Position numbers and translations under genes: made by a program. The notes below the pieces were generated by a model, which did not search any database, was not told where the DNA came from, and saw only the letters and a list, made by a program, of their open reading frames with translations. A stretch of 64,000 bases of DNA from Planctomycetota bacterium (lineage in GTDB: Bacteria; Planctomycetota; Planctomycetia; Gemmatales; Gemmataceae), in NCBI GenBank assembly GCA_016873225.1, contig VGXS01000006.1, positions 62,001 through 126,000 of the forward strand. The letters are read 5' to 3'. This document shows positions 1 through 8,001 of the stretch, piece after piece (position 1 is the stretch's first letter; the number at the start of each line of letters is the position of its first letter).

Positions 1-1198
1 GGGCGCCTGCCTTGTCCGTCAGCTTGCCAAGGGCCTCGCGGGCGCCATCCACCGGCAGGTCATGGATCAACCGGGCGGCTTCGGAGGACACCACGGTGTC
101 GGCGTCGTTCACCAGCAGGCTCGCCACCTCGACCGGAGGATTTTCCACACGGCGAAGCGCGAGCACGGCACCCAGTCGCACGGCGGCGCTGGCATCCCTG
201 GCGGCCATCATCAGGCCTTGGGTGTCGGCCGACCTGGCCAAAAGAATCGCCGCGGCGTGCCTGAGAACGGGGTCGGCGTTGTCATTGGAGCGAAGCGAGG
301 CGACGGCCTCATCGCCGGAGGCCGGTTTGATATGGCGGGCCAAGGCCAAGGCGGCGCGGGCGGCCACGCGGGCATCCTTCTCCGACACCAAGGCCTTGAG
401 TGCCTTGGCCGATTCCGCTCCAGGAACCTCTCCCAGCGCCCGGGCGGCTTGTGATCGAATCTCGGGATCCTTGTCACTGGCCGCCCCGATCAAGGCCTTG
501 GCCGCGGCCTCACGCGCCTTTCCGTCAAGCCTGTGGGCGACGGAAAGGCCCCACAGCGCGTGCACGCGTGCCAGCAACGAACCTTGGGAAGCGAGCACGC
601 TTGCCAAGGCGGCGGTGTCGCCGCGGCGCGCCAGTTCGAGATGCGCCTCCAGTCGCACCCGGCGATCGGCATGGCCGAGGCACTTGGCCAAAACGCCCGC
701 ATCCTCCTTGGTCCAGTCGCCCTGGAGCAGTGCCTGGGTTTCCTTGACAATAGGCTTGGCGAATTCGGCGTCGTTGCGGGCCGCGAAAATGCGGCCCTTC
801 ATCGGCTGGTTCCAGCCCTCGGTCCAGTCGCTGACATACACCTGTCCATCCGCGCCGAACTCGACATCGGTCACAAGAAGCGACCAGATGAAATCCTCTC
901 GGCGGATGAATTCGAAGGTGGCTCCCTTGGGCTTGTGCCAGATGGCGTGAACGCCGCTGCCGCCAGAGCCTCCGCGGAAGTCGCACATCATGAACGCGCC
1001 GTTGTATTTTTCCGGAAGCCCGGTTCCCGGGTAGGCGGCAAGTCCCGAGGGCCTGGCGCCGACATTGGCCAGGGGCGGGGTGATCCATGCCGGTTGCGCC
1101 GGGTGGCGGGGCTTCCACATTCCCTCGAGGTTCCAGGCGCCGCGCGCGGTCGGTTTCCTCAGGAACTGGTAGCCGATCCGCCATCCGGAGTCGCCCTG
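1..1198 (-). CDS. Membrane-bound dehydrogenase, C-terminal continuation with HEAT repeats (shifted frame, partial at window edge)
   Basis: This frame stays open from about 1198 to the left edge with no stop and continues the interrupted dehydrogenase. It begins GDSGWRIGYQFLRKP, then holds propeller-end motifs (YPGTGLPEKYNG, FMMCDFRGGSGGSG, DGQVYVSDWTEGWNQP, KGRIFAARN). From about position 700 down to the edge it becomes Ala/Leu-rich helical repeats typical of HEAT repeats (for example SDKDPEIRSQAARALGEVP). Family members usually carry a haem-binding CxxCH domain after the HEAT repeats; that part would lie outside the window. It has no start codon of its own with convincing ribosome-binding sequence, so it is one gene with the piece at 1159-2088 rather than a separate gene. 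Confidence 0.7.
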
Positions 1199-2088
1199 GT
1201 CTCCAGATGTGTCCAGCGGGCCTGGTCGCCGCCATCGGAGTTGTTGTCTCCCGTGAACAATTCGCCCAAGTCGTCGAATGCCAATTCCTGGGGGTTGCGG
1301 AGGCCGAAGGCGAAGACCTCGAGGTTGGACCCGTCGGGTTCGCACCGAAGCACGGCGCCCGTGTCGGCGAGCGCGGCCGGGGCCTTGAGCCCCGGTACAT
1401 TGAGGCCGCGATCGCCGATGGAAAAGTAGAGCCGCCTGTCGGGCCCCATCACCAAGCCATGCAAGTCGTGGCCGAGGAAACCGACATGAACTCCATAGCC
1501 CGTGGAAAGGGACTTGCGGCTGGCGTCCTTGGTGCCGTCCTTGTTGGATTCCATTTGCCATAAGTCGGGAATGCAGGTGAACCAGACCTTGTCGCCCCGG
1601 GCGAGTAGGCCGGCGCCGATGCCGTCCACGCGGTTGCTGAAGCCGTCGGCGAACACCGAGGCCTTGTCGGCGACCCCGTCGCCATCGGTGTCAAGGAGCA
1701 AGCGCACACGATCGTGGCTTTCGCCGTACGAGGCGGCCTTGGCTCCCAGTTTTTTCTGGTACATGCGGTCGCGGTCGGCGACTGTTCGGCAAGCAAGATC
1801 GTCATCGAGCCAATCCATGTGCTTGCGAATGTCAGTCACGCCGGCGTGAAGCCGGAAGGTCTCGGCGACATAGCAGCGCAGGCGTTTGTCGAGCGTGAAG
1901 GCCACAGGATTAGCCAGTAGGGGTTCCGCCGCGAACAGGCGGGTTGAGAAACCCTCGGGAACCTTGATCCGCTTGAGCGTGGCCACGGGTTCCTGGGACG
2001 GCCCCTTCACCTTGGGATTGAATTCATGCTGGGCCATCGCGGCCGTCGCCATGAAAAATCCGAACAAAACCTTGATCAGGTGCCGCAT
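1159..2088 (-). CDS. PVC-type membrane-bound dehydrogenase, N-terminal propeller part (reading frame breaks)
   Basis: This is the N-terminal 309 residues of an exported protein of the planctomycete/verrucomicrobial 'putative membrane-bound dehydrogenase' family, a sugar-dehydrogenase-like beta-propeller. The sequence shows a signal peptide (about residues 1-19, ending AMA-Q), then LDTDGDGVADK, GLLARGDKVWF, GPDRRLYFSIGDRG and GLRNPQELAFDD-type blade motifs, ending at GDNNSDGGDQARW. In the family the next segment reads like GGDSGWRIGYQ. Here the frame instead runs into a stop about 15 codons on, while the expected GDSGWRIGYQFL is present in another frame from about position 1198. One extra base near 1197-1200 would restore the protein. 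An AAGG element lies 8 bases before the ATG. The substrate is unknown. A sequencing error is as likely as a true mutation. Confidence 0.8.
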   Translation of the reverse strand: MRHLIKVLFGFFMATAAMAQHEFNPKVKGPSQEPVATLKRIKVPEGFSTRLFAAEPLLANPVAFTLDKRLRCYVAETFRLHAGVTDIRKHMDWLDDDLACRTVADRDRMYQKKLGAKAASYGESHDRVRLLLDTDGDGVADKASVFADGFSNRVDGIGAGLLARGDKVWFTCIPDLWQMESNKDGTKDASRKSLSTGYGVHVGFLGHDLHGLVMGPDRRLYFSIGDRGLNVPGLKAPAALADTGAVLRCEPDGSNLEVFAFGLRNPQELAFDDLGELFTGDNNSDGGDQARWTHLETRATPDGGSATSS

Positions 2089-2216
2089 GGGAAAACCTTA
2101 TGAAACTGATGGAATCGCCGTTCCAGCAACCGGCTTGTTCCTGTTTTACACGATGAGTGGAAACGATGGTGGAAGGGTGGGGAAAATCGCGTGCTATTCC
2201 AGAAAAAGCCAGGGAT

Positions 2217-3182
2217 TTAACCGCGTCGATTCCTCGAACGAACCTTGTTGAGGGCGTCGATGGTGTGGCCTCCAACCGCGCAGCCGTCGGGCGATGTGTA
2301 GATCCAATCGTTCAGGTCTTGCAGGCGCGCGGAAACCCTTGAACCCATTTTCAGATGGCCCAGGTCCACCGGGTGGTTCGCCAGTTTGCCGAAGATGAGG
2401 TCGCCCTCGGTGCCGAGAACCGTGATCCAGATGAATTCGGTCTTTCCACCGACGGTGACGGGAGCCTTGATGGAGAAGTTCGAGCCGAGGCCTGATTCAA
2501 ATGCTTCAACGAATAGGGGCCAGGTTTCGCGAGCCTTGGTGACGGCCGTCACGAGGGGAGGGGTTTCGCCATGGGTTTCCGCCGTGGGAACGGTTGCCGT
2601 TTCGTTCAATGCCCTGACCGGATCTTCCCCGGCCAAGGCTTCGAGCGTCTTTTCATTCACGGGATAGGCTGCCTTGAATTCGGGGAGATAGATCAGCAGG
2701 CAGGCATCGTCGAGAAGTTCGGAGAAGAGTCGGGCCAACTGGCGGTATGCGGCCCGCGATTCATCAGGAGAGGACTTGCAATTAATTCCCGCCGCATCAC
2801 AAGAAAACCAGCCACGGTGCTCAAGGAAAAGGGAGCGAATCCTGGGATCCGACAATGATTGCGCGTTTTCCTCGGGAGAGGCGTCATACGGGTTGGCAAA
2901 GGAGTGCAGGAGGAACATCTTTCCATTGTGGACGATCGAGTGAAGATTGCCGACGCTGGCCACAAAACCGTCGATACCTTCGCTGGCCCCATTTCCAAGG
3001 TCGGCATCCCATGCGCGGGAGGCGGCGCGCGCGATCGATTCCGAGGTCAGGGGGATGGCCATGCGGGTCAACCCGACGATGGACACATGCCTTTGTTCGA
3101 CTTGCCGTCTGCGGCGAGTCATGACGCCAATGGAAATGGCGACTCCAAGGGCTGCCGCAAGAATGACGATGGGGACTACCAT
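2217..3182 (-). CDS. DUF2314 domain membrane-anchored protein
   Basis: A 321-residue protein with one N-terminal membrane segment (about residues 2-21, VVPIVILAAALGVAISIGV) followed by RRRR, so most of the chain is probably cytoplasmic. The C-terminal third matches DUF2314: a regulated-entry strand (TEFIWITVLG) followed by the end motif SRVSARLQDLNDWIY and GCAVGGHTIDALNK. The function of DUF2314 is not known. I chose the ATG at 3182 because GGAGG sits 6 bases upstream; a GTG at 3242 would add 20 residues but has no such site. It lies between two exported-protein genes on the same strand, separated by more than 100 bases on each side, so it is probably its own transcription unit. Confidence 0.7.
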   Translation of the reverse strand: MVVPIVILAAALGVAISIGVMTRRRRQVEQRHVSIVGLTRMAIPLTSESIARAASRAWDADLGNGASEGIDGFVASVGNLHSIVHNGKMFLLHSFANPYDASPEENAQSLSDPRIRSLFLEHRGWFSCDAAGINCKSSPDESRAAYRQLARLFSELLDDACLLIYLPEFKAAYPVNEKTLEALAGEDPVRALNETATVPTAETHGETPPLVTAVTKARETWPLFVEAFESGLGSNFSIKAPVTVGGKTEFIWITVLGTEGDLIFGKLANHPVDLGHLKMGSRVSARLQDLNDWIYTSPDGCAVGGHTIDALNKVRSRNRRG

Positions 3183-3298
3183 TTCCGGCCTCCGTGACCG
3201 TCCAGGCAGCGTTAACAATCCTTTCGGATTCGAAGAGGACACATTGGAACCTTATGGCGACGACATTTCTAGGGCAATCGCGCCCCGCCACATTCAAG

Positions 3299-3326
3299 AA
3301 AAAAGCCGGCCCATTCGGGCCGGCTT
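3299..3326 (-). terminator. Intrinsic terminator after the DUF1549/DUF1553 gene
   Basis: A 10-bp perfect stem (AAGCCGGCCC / GGGCCGGCTT) with a 4-base loop is followed on the minus strand by a run of six Ts. It sits about 28 bases beyond the stop codon at 3354. Confidence 0.85.
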
Positions 3327-3353
3327 CAAAAGAATGACGGTTTTCGTTCGCAA

Positions 3354-5870
3354 CTACTGGGCGAACAGGAATTCCTTGGTGTTGAGCAAAGCCCAGATGA
3401 TGTTTTCGTAACCGACTTTCTTGTCCTTTTCATGCTTGGCCAGATGAGCTAAGGCTGCCTGCTTCTGGTCGGCGGCGGCGGGACGGCCAAACGCCCTCAG
3501 GAACAGTTCATCAATCTTCTCGGCATCGGCGCGCTTGTCCTTGGCCAGCAGGTCGGCCCTGCCGTTGGCCCGGGAGAGCATCGCCTGGATCTCATCGGAG
3601 TTCAGCAGGTGCAGGGCTTGGGCGAGGTTGGCCTCACCCACTCGTTCACACTCGCAGGCGCTGATTCGCTGCGGCCTGCCGAACACATCGAGGAAGTAAG
3701 ACGAAAACGACTCGTCGGGCAGCATGATCGCCCTGCGCGGAGAGTTGGCATCGGAGGGAACACCACCGAAGGACGCCGGGTTGGCGGTGACTTGGCAGAC
3801 GGCATCGTAGATGACCTCGGCCGACAACCTCTTGGGATAGTAGCGGGCGAAATTTTGCTTGTCGGTCTTGTTGGTTTCGTTGGGCTCGGCTGAAAGCTGG
3901 TAAGTCCGGCTCTTGCAAATCGTTTTCACGAGGTGCTTCAGGCTGAATCCCTTGTCAACAAGTTCCTTGGAAAGCGCGTCGAGCAAAGCCGGATTGCTGG
4001 CCGGGTTGGTCAGGCGCATGTCATCAAGCGGATCGACGATACCCTTGCCGAAGAAGTGGGCCCAGTAGCGGTTGGCCACGGCGCGGGCGAAGAACGGGTT
4101 GTCCTTGCCCGTGAGCCAATCGGCCAGGAGAGACCTGGGATCGGTTCCTGGAGCGATATCCATCGGCTTGCCATCGAGGGGCTTGAATTCCGCGACTTTC
4201 TGGGTTCGCTTGTTGGTGACGGAACCGTTTTTCTGGCTGAAAACCACAACCCTCTTGGCGGCCTGGTTGGCTTCGTCAGCGCCAAGGGCCAGTTCCTTCT
4301 TGCCAATGCGGCCGAAGAACGCGGCCAAACCCCAGTAATCATCCTGGCTCCACTTTTCGTAGGGATGATGGTGGCACTGGGCGCAGGTCAGCCTAAGCCC
4401 GAGGAACACCTGGGCCGTGTCGTCGACATACTGCTCCACCCCCGTGAGGCTCTTGGTCCACATGACCGGGGGATGGATCGATTCGTCACCCGTTCCCGCG
4501 ATGACTGCGCGGGCGATCTGGTCGTACGGCATGTCTCGCGCCATGGCGTCGCGAAGCCATCCGTGGAAGGCAAAGGTGCCTTGGGCCTTGGCGGCGTCCC
4601 CGCCGCGCTTGACCCTGAGAATGTCGGCCCACTTGGCGGCGAAATAGTAGGAGTATTCGGGACTATCAACGAGATTGTCGATGAGCTTGGAGCGCTTGTC
4701 GGCGGATTGGTCCGCAACGAAGGCTAGAACCTGCTCGGGGGAAGGAAGGCTTCCGGTGATGTCGAGGTGGGCCCTGCGGAGGAAAACCAGATCGGCCGCC
4801 AGATCGCTGGGCACCAAGCCAAGTTCGCGCCAACGGGCGGTCGCGTGTTTGTCGACCAAGGTATTTTCGGTGAAAGTGAAGGGCTTGGGCTCCCGGCTCA
4901 CGGGTACCACCGCGCGGAAGGTGGAAACCTGGTCCTGAAAGCGGACCATGATGGCGGCTTCGCCGCTGAGGTTTTGGCTTCGCACAAGTCCGACGGCATC
5001 AACCGTCGCGATTTCCGTGTCGTTGCTTTCGTACTGGGCCCTTCGGGTGATGTCCTCGCTCGATCCATCGGAATAATGGGCCAACACGGCGAACTGCTGG
5101 CGCGATTGCCGCGACATCACGCGGCGGGAAGGATGGACCGAAACCGACTTCAGCACGGGATCAGTGGGTTTGCCGTAGGGCGATCCGCTGGCGATCCAGC
5201 GACGGACGAGCTTGTACTCGTCGGAGGCCGGTTCCATTTTCCTGCCGCCGCCATGGGCAACGGTACCGGTCGCCTTGGTCAGCAGAAGGCTGGCGTCAGG
5301 TGAATCCGTCATGATTCGCCTGCCACGGCCTTCTTTCACAAGTGTGTTGAAGTCAAGTTCGGGGTCGAATCCAAGAAGACCAAGCTTGAAGCCGTTTTGC
5401 CCGCTGGCCTTGCCATGGCAACCGCCGCCGTTGCAACTTAGCTTGGTGAAGATCGGCACAATCTGGTTTGGGAAGTTGATCGGAAGAATTTGGTCGCAGC
5501 AGGTGGATTCCACGGGGACGGCTGTTTGGGCGCCGGCAAAGGAAATCGAGAGGCTTCCCGTTCCGTTGGCCACGGGAATGGCCCTTCCCAAGGGAGTCAC
5601 CTTGATCGTCGAGGCAAGGTTGCCGGAGTATTGGCAGTTTCCAGTGACATCAACCTCCTGACCGTTTTTCAGGACAGCCGTGACGACGAGTTGCGCCGCG
5701 TCATCCAAGCCTTTCAGGACAACCTTGGCAGGAAAGACATCAAGGCGGGCGATTTCACCGGCCTGGGGCAGCGGCGCCGGCGTAACGGGAGTCACTGATG
5801 GCTTAGCTGGTTCAGAAGCCCACGATAATGTGGCGATCAACGGAATAAGCGCGAGAATCAGAAGCTGCAT
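3354..5870 (-). CDS. DUF1549/DUF1553 planctomycete cytochrome-like exported protein
   Basis: An 838-residue exported protein of the PSCyt2/PSD1 type, abundant in planctomycetes. In order: signal peptide (residues 1-18, LLILALIPLIATLSWA), a BIG2-like Ig domain (about 30-110), a haem-type motif CNGGGCH (a CX4CH form) within the 'cytochrome C' repeat region, a second Ig-like domain (SVHPSRRVM, LAHYSDGSSEDIT), DUF1549 with CAQCHHHPYEKW, and DUF1553 with NRYWAHFFGKGIVDPLDDMR. The roles suggested for the family, redox chemistry and polysaccharide breakdown, are not proven. Start chosen at 5870: AGGAG lies about 8 bases upstream, and the signal peptide begins there; a longer frame to 5918 has neither. 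A strong terminator follows. It is often paired in genomes with a DUF1501 gene, which is not next to it here. Confidence 0.88.
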   Translation of the reverse strand: MQLLILALIPLIATLSWASEPAKPSVTPVTPAPLPQAGEIARLDVFPAKVVLKGLDDAAQLVVTAVLKNGQEVDVTGNCQYSGNLASTIKVTPLGRAIPVANGTGSLSISFAGAQTAVPVESTCCDQILPINFPNQIVPIFTKLSCNGGGCHGKASGQNGFKLGLLGFDPELDFNTLVKEGRGRRIMTDSPDASLLLTKATGTVAHGGGRKMEPASDEYKLVRRWIASGSPYGKPTDPVLKSVSVHPSRRVMSRQSRQQFAVLAHYSDGSSEDITRRAQYESNDTEIATVDAVGLVRSQNLSGEAAIMVRFQDQVSTFRAVVPVSREPKPFTFTENTLVDKHATARWRELGLVPSDLAADLVFLRRAHLDITGSLPSPEQVLAFVADQSADKRSKLIDNLVDSPEYSYYFAAKWADILRVKRGGDAAKAQGTFAFHGWLRDAMARDMPYDQIARAVIAGTGDESIHPPVMWTKSLTGVEQYVDDTAQVFLGLRLTCAQCHHHPYEKWSQDDYWGLAAFFGRIGKKELALGADEANQAAKRVVVFSQKNGSVTNKRTQKVAEFKPLDGKPMDIAPGTDPRSLLADWLTGKDNPFFARAVANRYWAHFFGKGIVDPLDDMRLTNPASNPALLDALSKELVDKGFSLKHLVKTICKSRTYQLSAEPNETNKTDKQNFARYYPKRLSAEVIYDAVCQVTANPASFGGVPSDANSPRRAIMLPDESFSSYFLDVFGRPQRISACECERVGEANLAQALHLLNSDEIQAMLSRANGRADLLAKDKRADAEKIDELFLRAFGRPAAADQKQAALAHLAKHEKDKKVGYENIIWALLNTKEFLFAQ

Positions 5871-5973
5871 CGTTGTATCTCCTGAACCTCGAAGCGGGGC
5901 GAGGTTTTCCACTGGCATGTCGTGGCTTATACATTGTTGCCTTAATCATCGAACGAAGCAACAGACTTGAAGA

Positions 5974-6010
5974 CAAAAAAGGGCCTCTCAGGCAAAATGC
6001 TGAGAGGCCC
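5974..6010 (-). terminator. Intrinsic terminator after the DUF3467 gene
   Basis: A 10-bp perfect stem (GGGCCTCTCA / TGAGAGGCCC) with a 10-base loop is followed on the minus strand by a T run (positions 5980 down to about 5975). It sits 26 bases past the stop at 6037. Confidence 0.88.
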
Positions 6011-6036
6011 GATGGTATTGAGATTTACCGGTTGGC

Positions 6037-6354
6037 TTACTTGGCGGGAGGGATCGGAACGGTAACGCGCTTGCGGACATCCAGCTCGATATTTCCAAAA
6101 TTCTGCTCATGGCGCTGGATCGTCATGGCGAGAGCGCTCAGCAGACGCTTGGCGGTGAAAAAATTCATAATCAATCGGTGGTTCACAGAAATTTCCTGAA
6201 CACCGGTGGCAAACGGATTCGGGTTGAGGGCGAAATCAACGATGACTTCCTCGGGAGTGGCGGTCACCCGGGCAAAGTTCGCGTAGGCGGCATGAGCCTC
6301 GTTTTCGTTGACTTTCATTTCCACTTGCGCGTCTTGTGCGTTGCCATCGGACAT
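6037..6354 (-). CDS. DUF3467 family protein
   Basis: A 105-residue acidic-start cytosolic protein that fits the whole length of DUF3467: YANFARVTATPEEVIVDF near the start, then NHRLIMNFFTAKRLLSALAMTI and a final VRKRVTVPIP segment. The family is widespread and small, and its function is unknown. I chose the ATG at 6354 (MSDGN) because AGGAG lies 8 bases upstream; a GTG three codons earlier has no site of its own. It stands alone between a terminator downstream and the tRNA gene upstream, so it is probably monocistronic. Confidence 0.82.
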   Translation of the reverse strand: MSDGNAQDAQVEMKVNENEAHAAYANFARVTATPEEVIVDFALNPNPFATGVQEISVNHRLIMNFFTAKRLLSALAMTIQRHEQNFGNIELDVRKRVTVPIPPAK

Positions 6355-6488
6355 GAGGAACACTCCTGTTCTTTGATCACAGCCAAATCTGGATCATTGG
6401 AAGTGATACTAAGTGCTTGAAGAATTAACGGCAAGCAGCGGTGCCGGGTCTGTGCCAAAATTATTTTGCTGCTAAACTGCGTTTACAT

Positions 6489-6562
6489 GCACCCGTAGCT
6501 CAACTGGATAGAGCATTGGTCTTCGGAACCAACGGTTGGGGGTTCGAATCCCTCCGGGTGTA
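6489..6562 (+). tRNA. tRNA-Arg (anticodon TCG)
   Basis: A full cloverleaf can be drawn: 7-bp acceptor stem (GCACCCG with CGGGTGT, first pair G-U), D-arm with AGCTCAACTGGATAGAGC, anticodon stem TTGGT/ACCAA around the loop CTTCGGA giving anticodon TCG, and a T-arm containing GGTTCGAATCC. The discriminator base is A and CCA is not encoded. It reads CGA codons. It faces the convergent selA gene 20 bases away. Confidence 0.93.
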
Positions 6563-6582
6563 TTGCACGAGCAGACCGCCTT

Positions 6583-8001
6583 CTATCGACTTGTATCGGC
6601 TTGTCGTGCTGTAATTTTCATGCATTCGAGCAACTTGTCATCATCCTCGGGACTGACCGATCGCAGGTCGAGGATGAGCCGGTCGTCCTTGCGTCGTGCC
6701 AGCACGGGCACGGGAAGCCGTCTCAAGGCCCTTGCGGTGTCGTCCACGGACATTCCTTCAGGCTGAATCGCCACAACGGCGGTCGGCAACACCATTCCGG
6801 GCAGCGAACCGCCTCCCACAAGGGTGGTATCTTGGCGCGCCTCGACTCCACGCACCCATGGGAGTGCGCGAAGCTTGCCCATCAACGCTTCGGCCCTGGC
6901 CTGAAGGTTGGCCACTGGCTCGCGCAGGAGAGCCAGCACAGGGATCTCCCGCCAGGCGCGATCGGCGTCGAGATGGAGGCGCAGAGTCGCCTCAAGGGCG
7001 GCCAGCACCAACTTGTCGAGCCTCATCGCGCGGAACAGCGGATCGGCGCACACTTTCTCAACAAGGTCGGCGCGTCCGGCAATGATTCCCGCCTGGGGAC
7101 CTCCGAGCAATTTGTCGCCGCTGCACAGAGTGATGTCGGCGCCCGAGGCAAGGCCCTCGCGCGGGCCCGGTTCCCCCGGCAGGCCGCACAGGGCCATGTC
7201 GGCGATGGCGCCGCTGCCGACATCGTCAAGCAGCAGGATTCCCGCCTGGCGCGCCACGGGGGCCAACTGGCTTACCGAAGGAGTGTGCGCGAAGCCTTCC
7301 ACCCGGTAATTGCTCGGATGCACGCGCATGATGGCGGCGGTATCGGGGCCTATTGCCTTCTCATAGTCGGAGACTTTCGTGATGTTGGTGCATCCGACCT
7401 CCCGAAGCCTGGCTCCTGAAACCTCGAAAATTTCGGGCAGGCGGAAGCTGCCGCCGATTTCCACAAGCTGGCCCCTTGAAACGATGACTTCCTTGCCGCG
7501 GCACAGGGCGCGCAAGGTGATCACCGTGGCGGCGGCGCAGTTGTTGACAGCGGTGCCCGCCTGCGCGCCCAGAAGCGTGGCGATGAGGGGGGAAATGCCC
7601 GACTGGCGGGATCCCCGCTGGCCGGTTTCGAGGTCGAGTTCCAGGTTGCATGCCCCGGAGGCGGCCATGATGGCTTCGATCGCGGCGCGCGGAAGCGGCG
7701 CGCGACCCAAATTGGTGTGCAGCACGACTCCCGTGGCATTGATGACTCTCCGGATATGGGGCCGTGCCTTGGCCTCCACGGCGGCTGGAAGGCGGGCGAC
7801 CAATTCAGCGGCGGACGGCGCGGGGCCGCCTTCCAAAACGGCCTGCCGCGCCATGGCGATGAGTCCGCGGGCCGCCTCGGCAACCGCCTGGTGCCCGTTG
7901 GAGGCCTCGAGCGCCTTGGCCGAGTCGTCCGCGAGCAGCAGGTGCACGGCGGGCAGCGAGCGCAGTCGCGCTGTCAGTTCCGGATCGGTGTGGCCAGCCA
8001 A
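6583..8001 (-). CDS. selA: L-seryl-tRNA(Sec) selenium transferase
   Basis: SelA converts seryl-tRNA(Sec) to selenocysteinyl-tRNA using selenophosphate, with PLP as cofactor. The 472-residue length is normal for the family. Visible features are the N-terminal helical domain, the INATGVVLHTNLGRAPL motif, ELDLETGQRGSR, and the PLP-lysine motif SGDKLLGGPQAG. It begins inside the end of selB (28-base overlap), so the two are translated from one message in the order selB then selA. selD and selC (tRNA-Sec) are not in the window. Confidence 0.95.
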   Translation of the reverse strand: MAGHTDPELTARLRSLPAVHLLLADDSAKALEASNGHQAVAEAARGLIAMARQAVLEGGPAPSAAELVARLPAAVEAKARPHIRRVINATGVVLHTNLGRAPLPRAAIEAIMAASGACNLELDLETGQRGSRQSGISPLIATLLGAQAGTAVNNCAAATVITLRALCRGKEVIVSRGQLVEIGGSFRLPEIFEVSGARLREVGCTNITKVSDYEKAIGPDTAAIMRVHPSNYRVEGFAHTPSVSQLAPVARQAGILLLDDVGSGAIADMALCGLPGEPGPREGLASGADITLCSGDKLLGGPQAGIIAGRADLVEKVCADPLFRAMRLDKLVLAALEATLRLHLDADRAWREIPVLALLREPVANLQARAEALMGKLRALPWVRGVEARQDTTLVGGGSLPGMVLPTAVVAIQPEGMSVDDTARALRRLPVPVLARRKDDRLILDLRSVSPEDDDKLLECMKITARQADTSR

